DNA of 64,000 bases from an uncultured Prevotellaceae bacterium (GTDB lineage Bacteria; Bacteroidota; Bacteroidia; Bacteroidales; Bacteroidaceae), in contig CAMWKZ010000007.1 of assembly GCA_947174945.1 (NCBI GenBank), positions 16,866 to 80,865 on the forward strand, given 5' to 3'. The notes under the pieces are model-generated. The model saw nothing but the letters and a program-made list of their open reading frames with translations, did not search any database and had not been told where the DNA came from. A program made the position numbers and the translations under genes. Below, one piece after another: positions 14,720 to 25,729 of the stretch. How positions within the stretch are numbered: the first letter of the stretch is position 1; each line of letters starts with the position of its first letter.

Positions 14720-15937
14720 CTATTGCAGATGCGACTTGTTAAGCTGTTCCTGCGCATACTCTGCCGTCACTTCAAAGGACTTTGCCCGCTTGGACGGAAC
14801 TTCAAACATAGCGTCCATCATGATGCTCTCAACGATAGAGCGCAGACCACGGGCACCCAGCTTATACTCCACAGCCTTGTCAACGATGAGCTGCAGCGCC
14901 TCTGGCGTGAAGGTCAGCTTGATGCCGTCCATCTCGAACAGTTTCTCATACTGCTTGACGATGGAGTTCTTCGGCTCGGTGAGGATTTTGGCCAGTGCAT
15001 CACGGTCCAGCGGGGTCAGATAAGTCAGCACAGGCAGACGGCCTATAATCTCAGGTATCAGTCCAAACGACTTCAAGTCCTGAGGCAGGATGTACTGCAT
15101 CAGCTCGTTCTTGTCAATCTTGCGGACGTTCTGCACAGAGTTGTAGCCCACGACATGCGTGTTCAAGCGCTGGGCTATCTTGCGCTCAATGCCATCGAAG
15201 GCACCGCCGCATATAAACAATATGTTATGTGTATCCACATGGATATACTCTTGGTCGGGATGCTTACGGCCTCCCTGCGGCGGCACGTTGACCATCGTGC
15301 CCTCCAGCAGTTTGAGCAATCCCTGCTGCACACCCTCGCCACTCACGTCGCGGGTGATACTGGGGTTGTCGGACTTGCGGGCAATCTTGTCAATCTCGTC
15401 AATGAAAACGATACCGCGCTGGGCCGCCTCCACGTTGTAGTCGGCCACCTGCAGCAGGCGAGAGAGAATGCTCTCCACATCCTCACCCACATAGCCAGCC
15501 TCGGTAAACACGGTGGCATCGACAATGGTGAACGGCACCTCCAGCATCTTGGCAATGGTGCGGGCCAGCAGTGTCTTGCCCGTTCCCGTGGAGCCCACCA
15601 TGATGATGTTCGATTTCTCTATCTCCACCCCATTCTCGTCCTGCGGCTGCTGCAACCGCTTATAGTGGTTATAGACTGCCACCGACAGGAAACGCTTGGC
15701 CTCGTCCTGCCCAATCACATACTGGTCAAGATGAGCCTTGATTTCCTTGGGCTTGGGCACACGCTTCAGCGCGAAGCCCTTCTCGTTGTTCTTCTTGGCA
15801 TCAGGCCCATAGCCGTTGGCCACGGCTACCTGATAAGCCTGCGCGGCACAGTCTTCGCAGATGCAGCCCTCCACGCCGGAAATGAGGAGCCTCACCTCCT
15901 TTTCCGTCCGTCCGCAGAAATTACACCGTTTCTTCAT
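14720..15937 (-). CDS. clpX: ATP-dependent Clp protease ATP-binding subunit ClpX
   Basis: N-terminal zinc finger [26 protein letters not shown], adjacent to clpP. Confidence 0.97.
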   Translation of the reverse strand: MKKRCNFCGRTEKEVRLLISGVEGCICEDCAAQAYQVAVANGYGPDAKKNNEKGFALKRVPKPKEIKAHLDQYVIGQDEAKRFLSVAVYNHYKRLQQPQDENGVEIEKSNIIMVGSTGTGKTLLARTIAKMLEVPFTIVDATVFTEAGYVGEDVESILSRLLQVADYNVEAAQRGIVFIDEIDKIARKSDNPSITRDVSGEGVQQGLLKLLEGTMVNVPPQGGRKHPDQEYIHVDTHNILFICGGAFDGIERKIAQRLNTHVVGYNSVQNVRKIDKNELMQYILPQDLKSFGLIPEIIGRLPVLTYLTPLDRDALAKILTEPKNSIVKQYEKLFEMDGIKLTFTPEALQLIVDKAVEYKLGARGLRSIVESIMMDAMFEVPSKRAKSFEVTAEYAQEQLNKSHLQ

Positions 15938-16653
15938 GCCTTCTTAGCCAACACGTTATCAATCATGCCATATTCCCGAGCCTCCTCAGCCGTCATCCAG
16001 TAGTTACGGTCTGAGTCGTTCCACACCTTGTCATACGGGGTGTGCGAGTGCTCTGATATGATGGTATACAGCTCCTTCTTGAACTTCATAATCTCCTTGG
16101 CCTCGATTTCAATGTCGGAAGCCTGTCCCTGCACGCCACCTAACGGCTGGTGAATCATGACACGGCTGTGGGGCAGTGCCGAACGCTTGCCCTCCGCACC
16201 AGCCACCAGCAGGACGGCGGCCATTGAGGCGGCCATGCCCGTACAGATGGTAGCCACGTCGCTCGATATGAACTGCATGGTGTCGTAGATGCCAAGTCCA
16301 GCCGTCACGCTGCCACCGGGCGAGTTCAGGTAGATGCTGATGTCCTTGCCAGAGTCCACTGAGTCCAGATACAGCAGCTGTGCCTGCAGTGTGTTGGCCG
16401 TATAGTCGTCAATCTGCGTGCCAAGGAAGATGATGCGGTCCATCATCAGTCGTGAGAACACATCCATCTGTGTCACGTTCAGCTGACGCTCTTCGAGGAT
16501 GTAGGGATTCAGATACTGAGCCTGCGCGCTCACCACTTCGTCGAGCACGAGACCGTTAATACCAAGATGCTTGGTAGCATATTTTCTAAAGTCGTTGTTC
16601 ATATTCATGCGTAATAGTAGATACAAAATTACACAAAAAAGTCGGAACGCCAT
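15934..16653 (-). CDS. clpP: ATP-dependent Clp protease proteolytic subunit (true start may be internal)
   Basis: [37 protein letters not shown]. Confidence 0.96.
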   Translation of the reverse strand: MAFRLFCVILYLLLRMNMNNDFRKYATKHLGINGLVLDEVVSAQAQYLNPYILEERQLNVTQMDVFSRLMMDRIIFLGTQIDDYTANTLQAQLLYLDSVDSGKDISIYLNSPGGSVTAGLGIYDTMQFISSDVATICTGMAASMAAVLLVAGAEGKRSALPHSRVMIHQPLGGVQGQASDIEIEAKEIMKFKKELYTIISEHSHTPYDKVWNDSDRNYWMTAEEAREYGMIDNVLAKKA

Positions 16654-16664
16654 ACATTCCGACT
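16640..16664 (-). terminator. hairpin terminator between tig and clpP
   Basis: agtcggaa / ttccgact stem flanked by A/T tracts. Confidence 0.6.
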
Positions 16665-16698
16665 TTATTTTTTGGTTAAAGAACTTTAATTCCCGTTT

Positions 16699-18063
16699 TT
16701 ACTTCTCGCTGAGTAGCTTCTGGAAGTCCTCCAGTGTGATGTCCTTCTCGTCGAGTTTAACCACATTCTTGAGTGCGGCGGACAGCTTCACGTCAACGGC
16801 GCGGTCGACGAGCCCGTCAACATTCTCACGCTTCTTGAGCATCTCTGCGGCGTAGTTGTCAAGGTATTCCTCGGGCACGTTTGACATACCGTACTGGGCA
16901 AACTGGGCACGGGCAGCCTCCTTGGCCACGTTCTTCAGGTCGTCGTCCTCGACCTTGATGCCCTGAGCGGCAACGAGCTGCTCCTTTATCATGTGCCATC
17001 CAAGCTCCTTGATGCTGGCCTCGAAGTTCTTCTCCACGAAGTCCTCACCCTTGTCCTTGTTGTTGTTCAGCATGATGCGCTTCAGCAGGGCCTCGGGGAA
17101 CTCCAGCTTGCCAACCTTCTTCTCCATGTGGGCACGCACGTCGAGCAGGAACTTATAGTCTGAGTCGGCCTTGAACTGCTGGCTAATCTGGTCGGCAATC
17201 TTCTGGCGGAACTCCTTCTCGTCCTTCACGGCATCCTTGCCGAGAGCCATATCGAACAGCTCCTGATTGACCTCAGCCTTCATGAAGCGGCTGATTTCCG
17301 TCACTTGGAACGTGAAGTCGCCCTCGTGGTCCTTCACCTCTTCCTTCTGTATCTTCAGCAGCGAGCTAACCTCTACGTCGCTCTCGGGATATGCCTTGCG
17401 GGGGTTCCATGTAATGATGTCGCCCAGCTTGGCACCGTCGAACAGCTTCTTCTGGTCGTCGGCCTTGATGTACTGAGGCATCAGCACGGCATCGGCCACC
17501 GTAATGCCACCCTCCTTCACGTTGCCTTCGGCATCCAGCTCACGCAGGTCGCCCTTCAGCATATCGCGCTGCTCGGCATCGTACTGCTCTACCTTGTCGT
17601 AGTGGCCGGCACGGCTCTGGTACATCTCCACCTGCTGGTCAACCAGCTTGTCGTCGACGGTGATGTTGTAATAGGGCACGTGGTCCTTGCCGCTGAGCTT
17701 GGCCTCGAACTCGGGGGCCACGGCAATGTCGAACTTAAAGGTCAGTGGCTGGTCGCTCTCGAAGTCGAGCTGCTCCTGCTGCTCGCTTGGAAGGGGCTCG
17801 CCCAGCATCTGAATCTTATTCTCACGGACATACTCGTACAGCTTCTCGCCCAGCATCTTGTTAACGGCGTCAACCTTGACGGAGGGGCCAAACTGACGCT
17901 TAATCATGCCCATCGGAGCCTGACCGGGACGGAATCCGGGGATGTTAGCGCGCTTACGATAGTCTTTCAAAGTCTTATCAACCTCGGGCTGGTAGTCAGC
18001 CGTCTCCAGTGTAATGGTCATCAGACCATTAATCTTGTCGGGAGCTTCAAATGAAATATTCAT
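16699..18063 (-). CDS. tig: trigger factor
   Basis: RANIPGFRPGQAPMGMIKRQFG; upstream of clpPX. Confidence 0.95.
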   Translation of the reverse strand: MNISFEAPDKINGLMTITLETADYQPEVDKTLKDYRKRANIPGFRPGQAPMGMIKRQFGPSVKVDAVNKMLGEKLYEYVRENKIQMLGEPLPSEQQEQLDFESDQPLTFKFDIAVAPEFEAKLSGKDHVPYYNITVDDKLVDQQVEMYQSRAGHYDKVEQYDAEQRDMLKGDLRELDAEGNVKEGGITVADAVLMPQYIKADDQKKLFDGAKLGDIITWNPRKAYPESDVEVSSLLKIQKEEVKDHEGDFTFQVTEISRFMKAEVNQELFDMALGKDAVKDEKEFRQKIADQISQQFKADSDYKFLLDVRAHMEKKVGKLEFPEALLKRIMLNNNKDKGEDFVEKNFEASIKELGWHMIKEQLVAAQGIKVEDDDLKNVAKEAARAQFAQYGMSNVPEEYLDNYAAEMLKKRENVDGLVDRAVDVKLSAALKNVVKLDEKDITLEDFQKLLSEK

Positions 18064-18164
18064 CTCTTCTTATACCTTATTTATATTATATATTCAGTTT
18101 TGAGCGTGCAAAGTTACGAAAATTCTGCGTAAACACCTAATATTAGCGTTGAAAATTAGCTTTT

Positions 18165-19004
18165 TTAACGAGAAAGCCCCTGCCCCTCTTCTTCTTCGCG
18201 CCGGCGCTGCTCCTCGATGAAGGTAAAGTCTTTCTGCCTCAGCACGAAGGACTCGGTGAGGTAGTTCTTGCGCACCAGCGAATTGGCCGCCAGCTCCTCG
18301 GGCGAGCCGTGAAACAGGATGCGACCCTCGAACAGCAGGTAGGCACGGTCGGTGATGCAGAGCGTGTCCTCCACGTTATGGTCGGTAATGAGGATGCCGA
18401 TGTTCTTGTCCTTCAGCTTCCACACGATGTACTGGATGTCCTCGACGGCAATGGGGTCGACACCGGCAAAGGGCTCGTCGAGCATGATGAACTTGGGCTC
18501 GATGGCCAGACAGCGGGCAATCTCCGTGCGCCGGCGCTCGCCACCCGACAGCTGGTCGCCCTTGTTCTTGCGCACCTTCTGCAGTCGGAACTCGGCAATC
18601 AGGCTCTCCAGTTTCTCCAACTGGTATTCGCGGGGCTTGCCCGTCATTTCCAGCACGGAGAGGATGTTGTCCTCGACCGACATCTTGCGGAACACGGATG
18701 CCTCCTGAGCCAGATAGCCGATGCCGGCACGGGCGCGCTTGTAGACGGGATAGTCGGTCACCTCCTGCTCGCCCAGATAGATATGCCCTTCGTTGGGCAC
18801 TATCAGACCGGTTGTCATATAGAAAGAGGTGGTCTTGCCAGCACCGTTAGGGCCCAGCAGTCCCACTATCTCGCCCTGCTTCACGTCGAAGCTCACGTCG
18901 TTCACCACCGTGCGCTTGCCATAGCGCTTGACGAGTCCTTCCGTCCGCAGCACCAGCCGTTCAGGGGCTGCCGTCGGTATGTTCTGAGTGTTCGTTTCGT
19001 CCAT
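18165..19004 (-). CDS. lptB: LPS export ABC transporter ATP-binding protein LptB
   Basis: [40 protein letters not shown]; start refined to MDETNTQ. Confidence 0.93.
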   Translation of the reverse strand: MDETNTQNIPTAAPERLVLRTEGLVKRYGKRTVVNDVSFDVKQGEIVGLLGPNGAGKTTSFYMTTGLIVPNEGHIYLGEQEVTDYPVYKRARAGIGYLAQEASVFRKMSVEDNILSVLEMTGKPREYQLEKLESLIAEFRLQKVRKNKGDQLSGGERRRTEIARCLAIEPKFIMLDEPFAGVDPIAVEDIQYIVWKLKDKNIGILITDHNVEDTLCITDRAYLLFEGRILFHGSPEELAANSLVRKNYLTESFVLRQKDFTFIEEQRRREEEEGQGLSR

Positions 19005-19090
19005 AACGTCGGCAAAGGTACGAATAAGTGAGAACAAAACAAAATAAAACCTGTCTTAATTTTGATTTTGACAAACGACATCCTTGCACG

Positions 19091-19266
19091 GCACACGATG
19101 CGGAGTGCGTTGGCACATGATGCGGAGCGCATCGGCACATGATGCGGACGCGGTCGGCACATGATGCGGACGCGGTCGGCACACGATGCGGACGCGGTCG
19201 GCACATGATGCGGACGCGGTCGGCGCATGGTGCGGACGCAGTCGGCACACAGCGCGGAGCATGGGA
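19091..19266. repeat. 22-bp tandem repeat array, family A, about 8 units (gcacatgatgcggacgcggtcg)
   Basis: Units read directly at 19091, 19113, 19135, 19157, 19179, 19201, 19223, 19245; no spacers. Confidence 0.95.
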
Positions 19267-19321
19267 AGAAAAAACACCCCCTATATTTAACCTTTTCCAG
19301 TTTGCTGCATCAAAGATATGT

Positions 19322-19876
19322 ATGAAGATTGAAATGCAACAAGCAGAGCTGCTGGCCATGCTCAAAGACCCACTACAGCGCGACAGGGGGTTCCGCCTGC
19401 TGATGAAGCAACACGGCGAGGCACTGTACTGGCACATACGCCGCATCGTGGTGGGACACGACGACGCAGAGGATGCGCTGCAGGAGACGTGCATCAAGAT
19501 ATTCAGCGGCATCGGGTCGTTCCGTGGCGACGGCAAACTGACCACATGGCTCTACAGCATAGCTACTCGCGAGGCGCTGACACTGTTGCGACGGCAGGCG
19601 CACCCCTTCCAGAGCATCGACGCACTGGGCAGCACGCTGACGAACAGGCTGGAGGCCGAGACACCCTTGGACAGCAATGCCACCGAGGTTGTGTTCCAGA
19701 AGGCACTGCTCACCCTGCCCACCCAGCAGCGCGTGGCTTTCAACCTGCGATACTACGACGACATGAGCTACGACGAGATAGCCCGCATCACGGGCAAGAA
19801 CGTCAACACCCTGAAGACGAACTACCACTTTGCACAAGAAAAGATAAAGAAATACATCAAAGCACATACCGCATGA
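19322..19876 (+). CDS. RNA polymerase sigma factor, ECF subfamily
   Basis: Sigma70 region 2 (DAEDALQETCIKIFSGIGSFRGDGKLTTWLYSIATREALTLLRR) and region 4 (LPTQQRVAFNLRYYDDMSYDEIARITGKNVNTLKTNYHFAQEKIKKYIK); start refined to MKIEMQQ. Confidence 0.93.
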   Translation: MKIEMQQAELLAMLKDPLQRDRGFRLLMKQHGEALYWHIRRIVVGHDDAEDALQETCIKIFSGIGSFRGDGKLTTWLYSIATREALTLLRRQAHPFQSIDALGSTLTNRLEAETPLDSNATEVVFQKALLTLPTQQRVAFNLRYYDDMSYDEIARITGKNVNTLKTNYHFAQEKIKKYIKAHTA

Positions 19877-20199
19877 AAGAGTTTCAGAACATCGGCAAGC
19901 GAATGCCATACGCTGAGAGCGACGAATACCTGAGCCAGCTCCTCAGTCGGGCAACCGAGCAGGCCATCAGCCAGCCCACGACATCCACCAGTCGCACCAC
20001 GCGCACATGGCTTGCAGCAGCAGCCGTCGCCACCCTGTTGGCAGGTGCAGGCATCAGCTATTTCCAGCGCCAGCCCACCACCGACCAGCTGGCAGTCAGT
20101 CAGGAGGAAAGCCCCATCGAGCAGTTCCTGAACGAGCTGAGCGACGACGACGTGCAGTTCCTTGCCTGCTACGACATTGAAGAGATACCCGAGTATTAA
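19873..20199 (+). CDS. small single-TM protein, probable anti-sigma partner
   Basis: Overlaps sigma-factor stop (ATGA); one TM segment TWLAAAAVATLLAGAGISYF. Confidence 0.7.
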   Translation: MKEFQNIGKRMPYAESDEYLSQLLSRATEQAISQPTTSTSRTTRTWLAAAAVATLLAGAGISYFQRQPTTDQLAVSQEESPIEQFLNELSDDDVQFLACYDIEEIPEY

Positions 20200-20225
20200 C
20201 AAACCATATATTAACAACAAGCAAG

Positions 20226-20711
20226 ATGAAACACATTATCATGAGCATCGTGCTGATGCTGGTCGCACTGACCGCCACGGCACAGGACAACCAGAGGGCA
20301 GCCCTCAACGAAAAGTACTTTAACGCCAAGGTCAGCGAGCTGGTCTACCGCCTCGACATGACCGATGGGCAGAAGGCCAAGTTCGTACCCATCTACCGCC
20401 GATACACCGAGGAGATGAGGGCTACGATGGGGCAGCGCACCCGGCAGTCGAAGCCTACTACCGACGAGGAGCGACTGGCACGCACCAAGCAACGCATGGA
20501 GCGCCAGCAGCAGGCACAGGCCGTCCGTCTGAAGTACGTGGACGAGTTCTCCACCGCACTCACTGCCCAGCAGGTCAGCAAGTTCTTTGAAGTGGAGAAC
20601 AACATGCAGAAGAAACTGATGGAGCGCCGAATGCACCACCGCAAAGGCATGAAAGCCAGACGGCCCATGAAGGGAAGAAAGCCCATGCAAGCCCCAAAGG
20701 ACAAGAAGTAA
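20226..20711 (+). CDS. periplasmic Spy/CpxP-like protein
   Basis: Signal peptide, helical, LDMTDGQKAKFVPIYRRYTEEMR, basic tail; downstream of ECF sigma. Confidence 0.6.
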   Translation: MKHIIMSIVLMLVALTATAQDNQRAALNEKYFNAKVSELVYRLDMTDGQKAKFVPIYRRYTEEMRATMGQRTRQSKPTTDEERLARTKQRMERQQQAQAVRLKYVDEFSTALTAQQVSKFFEVENNMQKKLMERRMHHRKGMKARRPMKGRKPMQAPKDKK

Positions 20712-20716
20712 AAAGC

Positions 20717-20752
20717 AAAAATCGAGCCGACCTCTTGGTTGGCTCGATTTTT
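20717..20752 (+). terminator. rho-independent terminator
   Basis: aaaaatcgagccgacc tctt ggttggctcgattttt, about 16-bp stem. Confidence 0.85.
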
Positions 20753-20773
20753 ATTCGTACCTTCGCACCCGAT

Positions 20774-21526
20774 ATGATTAAGTTGCTACACAATAGCCTG
20801 ACGACATTCGGCAAGTTCATCATGCTGATGGGGCGCACATTCTCCGTGCCCGAGCGGTTCCGTATGTTCTGGAAGCAGTACGTCAAGGAAATGGCCCAGC
20901 TGGGCATCAACTCCATCGGCATCGTGCTGCTAATATCTTTCTTCATCGGAGCCGTCATCTGCATACAGATGAAGCTCAACATCCAGAGCCCGTGGATGCC
21001 GCGGTGGGTCAGCGGATACACCACTCGCGAGATTATGCTGCTCGAGTTCTCCAGCTCCATCATGTGCCTCATACTGGCGGGCAAGGTGGGTTCGAACATC
21101 GCCTCGGAGATAGGCACCATGCGCGTCACACAGCAGATTGACGCACTCGACATCATGGGTGTCAACTCGGCGTGCTACCTCATACTGCCCAAGATACTGG
21201 GTATGCTCACCATCATGCCCCTGCTCGTCATCTTCTCATCCGCGATGGGCATCGTGGGAGCCTACGGCACGGCCTACATCGGACACATCATCGTGCCCGA
21301 CGACCTCACGCTCGGACTGCAGCACGACTTCCAGCCGTGGTTCGTGTGGATGAGCATCATCAAGAGCCTCTTCTTCGCCTTCATCATATCCGCCGTGCCT
21401 TCCTACTTCGGCTACACCGTCGAGGGCGGTTCGGTCAACGTGGGCAAGGCATCGACGGAGGCCGTTGTGTCGTCGAGCGTACTCATACTTTGTTCTGACG
21501 TATTCCTAACCCAGCTGTTGTCATGA
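20774..21526 (+). CDS. MlaE-type ABC transporter permease
   Basis: MlaE family sequence (GSNIASEIGTMRVTQQIDALDIMGVNSACYLILPK); start refined to MIKLLHNS. Confidence 0.92.
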   Translation: MIKLLHNSLTTFGKFIMLMGRTFSVPERFRMFWKQYVKEMAQLGINSIGIVLLISFFIGAVICIQMKLNIQSPWMPRWVSGYTTREIMLLEFSSSIMCLILAGKVGSNIASEIGTMRVTQQIDALDIMGVNSACYLILPKILGMLTIMPLLVIFSSAMGIVGAYGTAYIGHIIVPDDLTLGLQHDFQPWFVWMSIIKSLFFAFIISAVPSYFGYTVEGGSVNVGKASTEAVVSSSVLILCSDVFLTQLLS

Positions 21527-22293
21527 TTGAAGTTAAGAACCTATACAAGAGCTTTGCCGACAAGGAGGTGTTGAAGGACATCAGCACCGTGTTTGAGGAC
21601 GGCAAGACCAATCTCATCATCGGACAGAGCGGCAGTGGCAAGACCGTGCTGATAAAGAACCTCGTGGGACTGCTGGAACCCACCAGCGGACACATTCTCT
21701 ACGACGGTCGCGACTTCGTGAGAATGTCGAAGCAAGAGAAGGTACTCATGCGTCGCGAGATGGGCATGATATTCCAGTCGGCTGCCCTCTTCGACTCGCT
21801 GACGGTGCTCGAGAACGTGATGTTCCCGCTGGATATGTTCTCCAGTATGAACTTGCGCGAGCGACAGCAACAGGCCATGCACTGCCTTGACCGCGTCAAC
21901 CTGATAGGAGCGGAGGGAAAGTACCCGGGCGAAATCAGCGGCGGTATGCAGAAGCGCGTGGCCATAGCCCGTGCCATCGCACTGAATCCCAAGTACCTGT
22001 TCTGTGACGAGCCGAACTCTGGCCTCGACCCCAAGACTTCGCTGGTCATCGACGAGCTGTTGCACTCCATCACGCAGGACTATAACATGACGACTATCAT
22101 CAATACCCACGACATGAACTCCGTGATGGGTATTGGCGAGAACATTCTGTTCATCTACGAAGGGCATAAGGAATGGCAGGGCGTAAGCAGCCAGATAATG
22201 AACTCAACCAACAAGCGCCTGACCGACTTCATCTTTGCCAGCGACCTGCTCAAGGAGATGCGCGAGGCTGTTACCCGCCAGCAACCGCAATAG
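21523..22293 (+). CDS. MlaF-type ABC transporter ATP-binding protein
   Basis: Walker A GQSGSGKTVL, signature ISGGMQKRVAIARAIA. Confidence 0.92.
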   Translation: MIEVKNLYKSFADKEVLKDISTVFEDGKTNLIIGQSGSGKTVLIKNLVGLLEPTSGHILYDGRDFVRMSKQEKVLMRREMGMIFQSAALFDSLTVLENVMFPLDMFSSMNLRERQQQAMHCLDRVNLIGAEGKYPGEISGGMQKRVAIARAIALNPKYLFCDEPNSGLDPKTSLVIDELLHSITQDYNMTTIINTHDMNSVMGIGENILFIYEGHKEWQGVSSQIMNSTNKRLTDFIFASDLLKEMREAVTRQQPQ

Positions 22294-22314
22294 CGATATG
22301 CTCCGCACCGTGGG

Positions 22315-22710
22315 CTACCTCATCTTCCACACACCTTCCACCTCAACCATCGGCACCGTGATTTCCTCACGTGTCGAGTCGTTGAAGCATAACAGCAGAA
22401 AGGCGTAGGTCAGGTGCTGCGCCGTGTCACGGCGACCGACATTCTCCGAAACGCATACTTCACGCACTCCCTTGTGCTGGGCATCGAGCTTAGCCATATA
22501 TTGCTCGCACGCTTTCAGCAGTTGGGCACGATAGTCGGCGGGCATACTGTCAGCCCCCACCTTGCCACTGACAAAGTCATTCGGGCTACCTTCAGCCAGC
22601 CGCATATAATAAGCTCTTGCAGCCTTGGCGGCCTCCTCCTCAGGGGTTGTCCCCTGCGAACAGGCTGCCAAGGCTGCAAGAGCCACAAATATCACTAACA
22701 GGTGCTTCAC
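22315..22710 (-). CDS. DUF4878-like small lipoprotein
   Basis: Lipobox [31 protein letters not shown]. Confidence 0.55.
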   Translation of the reverse strand: MKHLLVIFVALAALAACSQGTTPEEEAAKAARAYYMRLAEGSPNDFVSGKVGADSMPADYRAQLLKACEQYMAKLDAQHKGVREVCVSENVGRRDTAQHLTYAFLLLCFNDSTREEITVPMVEVEGVWKMR

Positions 22711-24020
22711 TTCTGGCGGATAAACACATTGATGGGAGTGCCCGTCAGCGTCCAGTTGTCGCGGAGCTTGTTCTCCAAGAAACGGCGGTAGGGCTCCTTC
22801 ACATACTGGGGCAGATTGGCATAGAACACGAAGGTCGGTATCTGCGTATCAGGCACCTGCGACACGTACTTTATCTTGATGTACTTTCCTTTGATAGAGG
22901 GCGGCGGCGTTGCCTCGATAATAGGCAGCATCACCTCGTTCAGCTTCGACGTGCCAATCTTGATTTTTCGGTTCAGATATACTTGCTTGGCGGTCTCCAG
23001 CACCTTGAAGATGCGCTGCTTCGTAACTGCCGAGGCAAAGATGATGGGGAAGTCGACAAACGGGGCCATACGATTGCGGATGGCCGTCTCAAAGGTCTTG
23101 ATGGCTATCGGTGACTTATCTTCCACCAAGTCCCACTTATTGACAACAACCACCAGCGACTTGTTGTTCTTCTGAATCAGCTGGAAGATGTTCATGTCCT
23201 GTGCCTCAATGCCCCGGGTGGCATCAATCATGAGAATGCATACGTCCGAGTTTTCGATGGCACGAATGGAGCGCATCACGCTGTAGAACTCAAGGTCTTC
23301 AGTCACCTTGTTCTTTCGGCGAATACCAGCCGTGTCGACCAGATAGAAGTCGAAGCCAAACTTGTCGTATTTGGTATAGATACTGTCGCGCGTCGTACCA
23401 GCAATGTCGGTCACGATGTTGCGGTCTTCACCGATAAACGCATTGATGATGCTCGACTTGCCGGCATTGGGTCGGCCCACCACGGCAAAGCGCGGCGTAC
23501 CGTCTATCATGTCGTCTACGTCATCGGCCTTCAGCTTCGTCAGCACGTGGTCCAGCAGGTCGCCAGTGCCTGAGCCCGTGGCAGCACTGATGCAATACGG
23601 GTCGCCCAGTCCTAACTTATAGAACTCGTACTGTCCGTAAAGGTCTTTGCCGTCGTCAGCCTTGTTGGCTACGAGCACGACGGGCAGCTTCGAGCGGCGC
23701 AGGATAAGCGCCACGTCTTGGTCAAGGTCGGTCAGCCCGTTCTTAATATCCACCAAGAACAGCACCAAGTCGGCCTCCTCAGTGGCCACCACGACCTGCT
23801 TGCGTATCTCTCCTTCAAAGACATCGTCGCTATTGACAACCCATCCGCCCGTATCCACTACCGAGAACTCACGGCCACACCATTCGCACTTGCCGTACTG
23901 GCGGTCGCGGGTGGTGCCTGCCTCGTCACTCACGATGGCCTGGCGCGAGTTGGTCAATCTGTTAAATAAGGTGGACTTGCCGACGTTAGGCCGTCCTACT
24001 ATCGCCACTAAGTTTCCCAT
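22707..24020 (-). CDS. der: ribosome biogenesis GTPase Der
   Basis: Two GTPase domains ([31 protein letters not shown]); start refined to MGNLVAIVG. Confidence 0.97.
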   Translation of the reverse strand: MGNLVAIVGRPNVGKSTLFNRLTNSRQAIVSDEAGTTRDRQYGKCEWCGREFSVVDTGGWVVNSDDVFEGEIRKQVVVATEEADLVLFLVDIKNGLTDLDQDVALILRRSKLPVVLVANKADDGKDLYGQYEFYKLGLGDPYCISAATGSGTGDLLDHVLTKLKADDVDDMIDGTPRFAVVGRPNAGKSSIINAFIGEDRNIVTDIAGTTRDSIYTKYDKFGFDFYLVDTAGIRRKNKVTEDLEFYSVMRSIRAIENSDVCILMIDATRGIEAQDMNIFQLIQKNNKSLVVVVNKWDLVEDKSPIAIKTFETAIRNRMAPFVDFPIIFASAVTKQRIFKVLETAKQVYLNRKIKIGTSKLNEVMLPIIEATPPPSIKGKYIKIKYVSQVPDTQIPTFVFYANLPQYVKEPYRRFLENKLRDNWTLTGTPINVFIRQK

Positions 24021-24117
24021 AGTCGTATCTGTTTTGAGTGCAAAGGTACGAAAAATCCCCCACATTCTTTCCGATTCCAAGGAAAAAAACGTGTTGTTTC
24101 CTAATTTACGGACAATC

Positions 24118-24303
24118 CTATTTCCCAAATAGAATCTTCAATATCCAAGGATACATCGCAACTATCATTATAAGAATGGCAATAAACTCTGGATAGAACA
24201 TTATCAGCAACACAAGACCAAACCAAATGAGTAACTGCATTATCCCACTCTTCACGCTGACTCTAGCCTGTTCCTTTTGATTGTTTTTTCTTTTGCTTCC
24301 CAT
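24118..24303 (-). CDS. small (61 aa) membrane protein
   Basis: [61 protein letters not shown]. Confidence 0.5.
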   Translation of the reverse strand: MGSKRKNNQKEQARVSVKSGIMQLLIWFGLVLLIMFYPEFIAILIMIVAMYPWILKILFGK

Positions 24304-24430
24304 AAACTATCATCCAAATATTTATCCCCCAAAAATTATGTTTCTGATTCATTGAGCCTGCGTGACACGTTCCTATTAATAAAAGTGACGTGCCCTAACC
24401 GCCCCCAAATGCAGCATCATCTTTAAACAA

Positions 24431-25054
24431 TTATGGGTTTATATCGGTTGAACATTCACATTGGCAGCACTTACTATAGTGCGATGGATAGACAAGGCCT
24501 GAAACAAGTTGTTCAAGTTGAAAACCTTCTTTGTTTAGCGTTGTTGCAAGTTGCTTTCTTACAGTCATTTCAAGGATGCCTCTATTTGCAATTATCTCGT
24601 CAGTTGTCAGATTGTTAATTTGGCTTCTAAAGGCTTCTTTTGTATAGTCGAACACAGAAATATCGATAATATCACTTAACTCACTCCTGTATTTCCTAAA
24701 AATACGAGTTGCCTGGCCCTCAATCATTTTCACAGAGACAGTTGGATAAACAGTAAACTCCAGACCATCCTTTGCATAAGCGCTGAATGCAGGATAATCA
24801 ACCTTTTGCACGAAGGTAGGGTATTCATATACCACCTGAGTAAATGGATTGTACCATACAAAACCTATAACAGGAGACACATCATTCCCTCCCTCCTCTG
24901 AGCCATACAGATTAACTAAGATACCTTCTTGACCAGACTCTATTCTCACACAGCATACAGATACCAACTTTGCCATTGATACCACTATCAATGCCATCAA
25001 TGCAATTGCGGATATTATGATATACTTCTTCATTGCAGTTATAGTAATTACCAA
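24431..25054 (-). CDS. SPFH/band-7 (prohibitin-like) protein, apparently C-terminally truncated
   Basis: One N-terminal TM, SGQEGILVNLYG..., VKMIEGQATRIFRKYRSELSDII, ...ANRGILEMTVRKQLATTLNKEGFQLEQLVSGLVYP. Confidence 0.6.
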   Translation of the reverse strand: MVITITAMKKYIIISAIALMALIVVSMAKLVSVCCVRIESGQEGILVNLYGSEEGGNDVSPVIGFVWYNPFTQVVYEYPTFVQKVDYPAFSAYAKDGLEFTVYPTVSVKMIEGQATRIFRKYRSELSDIIDISVFDYTKEAFRSQINNLTTDEIIANRGILEMTVRKQLATTLNKEGFQLEQLVSGLVYPSHYSKCCQCECSTDINP

Positions 25055-25707
25055 AGGTGCCGATTGTTTTGCATCGGCAAAATTTGCGTGATTATACCAA
25101 ACTTTTCAAGGTCTCTATTGTTATCGTTAATATTATACATCTCAATAACAGTATCTCCATACTTAATCCATTCTTCTTCGCTGATATGAAAATAAGCCAA
25201 TGCTTCTTTCAATGTTAATACATTGTCTTTTAATCCTTTATAATTAGCCCAATTGTCTATAATATGTTGACGGATATATTCTGGTGTCTTTTTAGAATAG
25301 TCCGAGTGTTCACGAGACATCACTTTAATAACACCAACGTAAAACAAATGAAGCCCAATCTTTTTCCAGCATTCCTCAGATAAACCTAAAATACCTAATG
25401 ACTTTTTAAAATTATCATCTACAGTCAGCAATCGCTCTCTGTAATCTTTGTCGGAATAATTGTCAAATCTGTATAAACTTCCATTGCGGATTGCAAGAGC
25501 CTCTCTTGCAAGTCTTATCTGTTTTTTTTCAGTTGGTTCAGTTATTTTATATACAAACCCTGAAATTGAGTCAGCAGCAGAGTATGCTAATGCCTCAGCT
25601 GCTTCTGCATATCTTTCTCGTTTTGTTTCTTTCTTTGAATCTTGAGCCATCAAATAGATAAATAATAAAACGATGATTACAAATGCAATGATAGTTTCCA
25701 TAATCAA
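25048..25707 (-). CDS. hypothetical protein with one N-terminal TM
   Basis: Clean ORF overlapping the next gene; no recognised domain. Confidence 0.55.
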   Translation of the reverse strand: MIMETIIAFVIIVLLFIYLMAQDSKKETKRERYAEAAEALAYSAADSISGFVYKITEPTEKKQIRLAREALAIRNGSLYRFDNYSDKDYRERLLTVDDNFKKSLGILGLSEECWKKIGLHLFYVGVIKVMSREHSDYSKKTPEYIRQHIIDNWANYKGLKDNVLTLKEALAYFHISEEEWIKYGDTVIEMYNINDNNRDLEKFGIITQILPMQNNRHLW

Positions 25708-25729
25708 GTCTATAATTAATTCTCCAAAT

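Noticed and set aside
14723-16003. 426-aa ORF antisense to clpX
   Set aside because: Same mirror-frame effect; no domain.
19091-19266. CRISPR array
   Set aside because: Units are contiguous with no spacers, 22-bp period, and no cas genes in the window.
19139-19321. N-terminal extension of the sigma factor (MMRTRSAHDADAVGTRCGRGRH...)
   Set aside because: Extension is translated tandem repeat; the sigma domain begins near MKIEMQQAELL and the period is not a multiple of 3.
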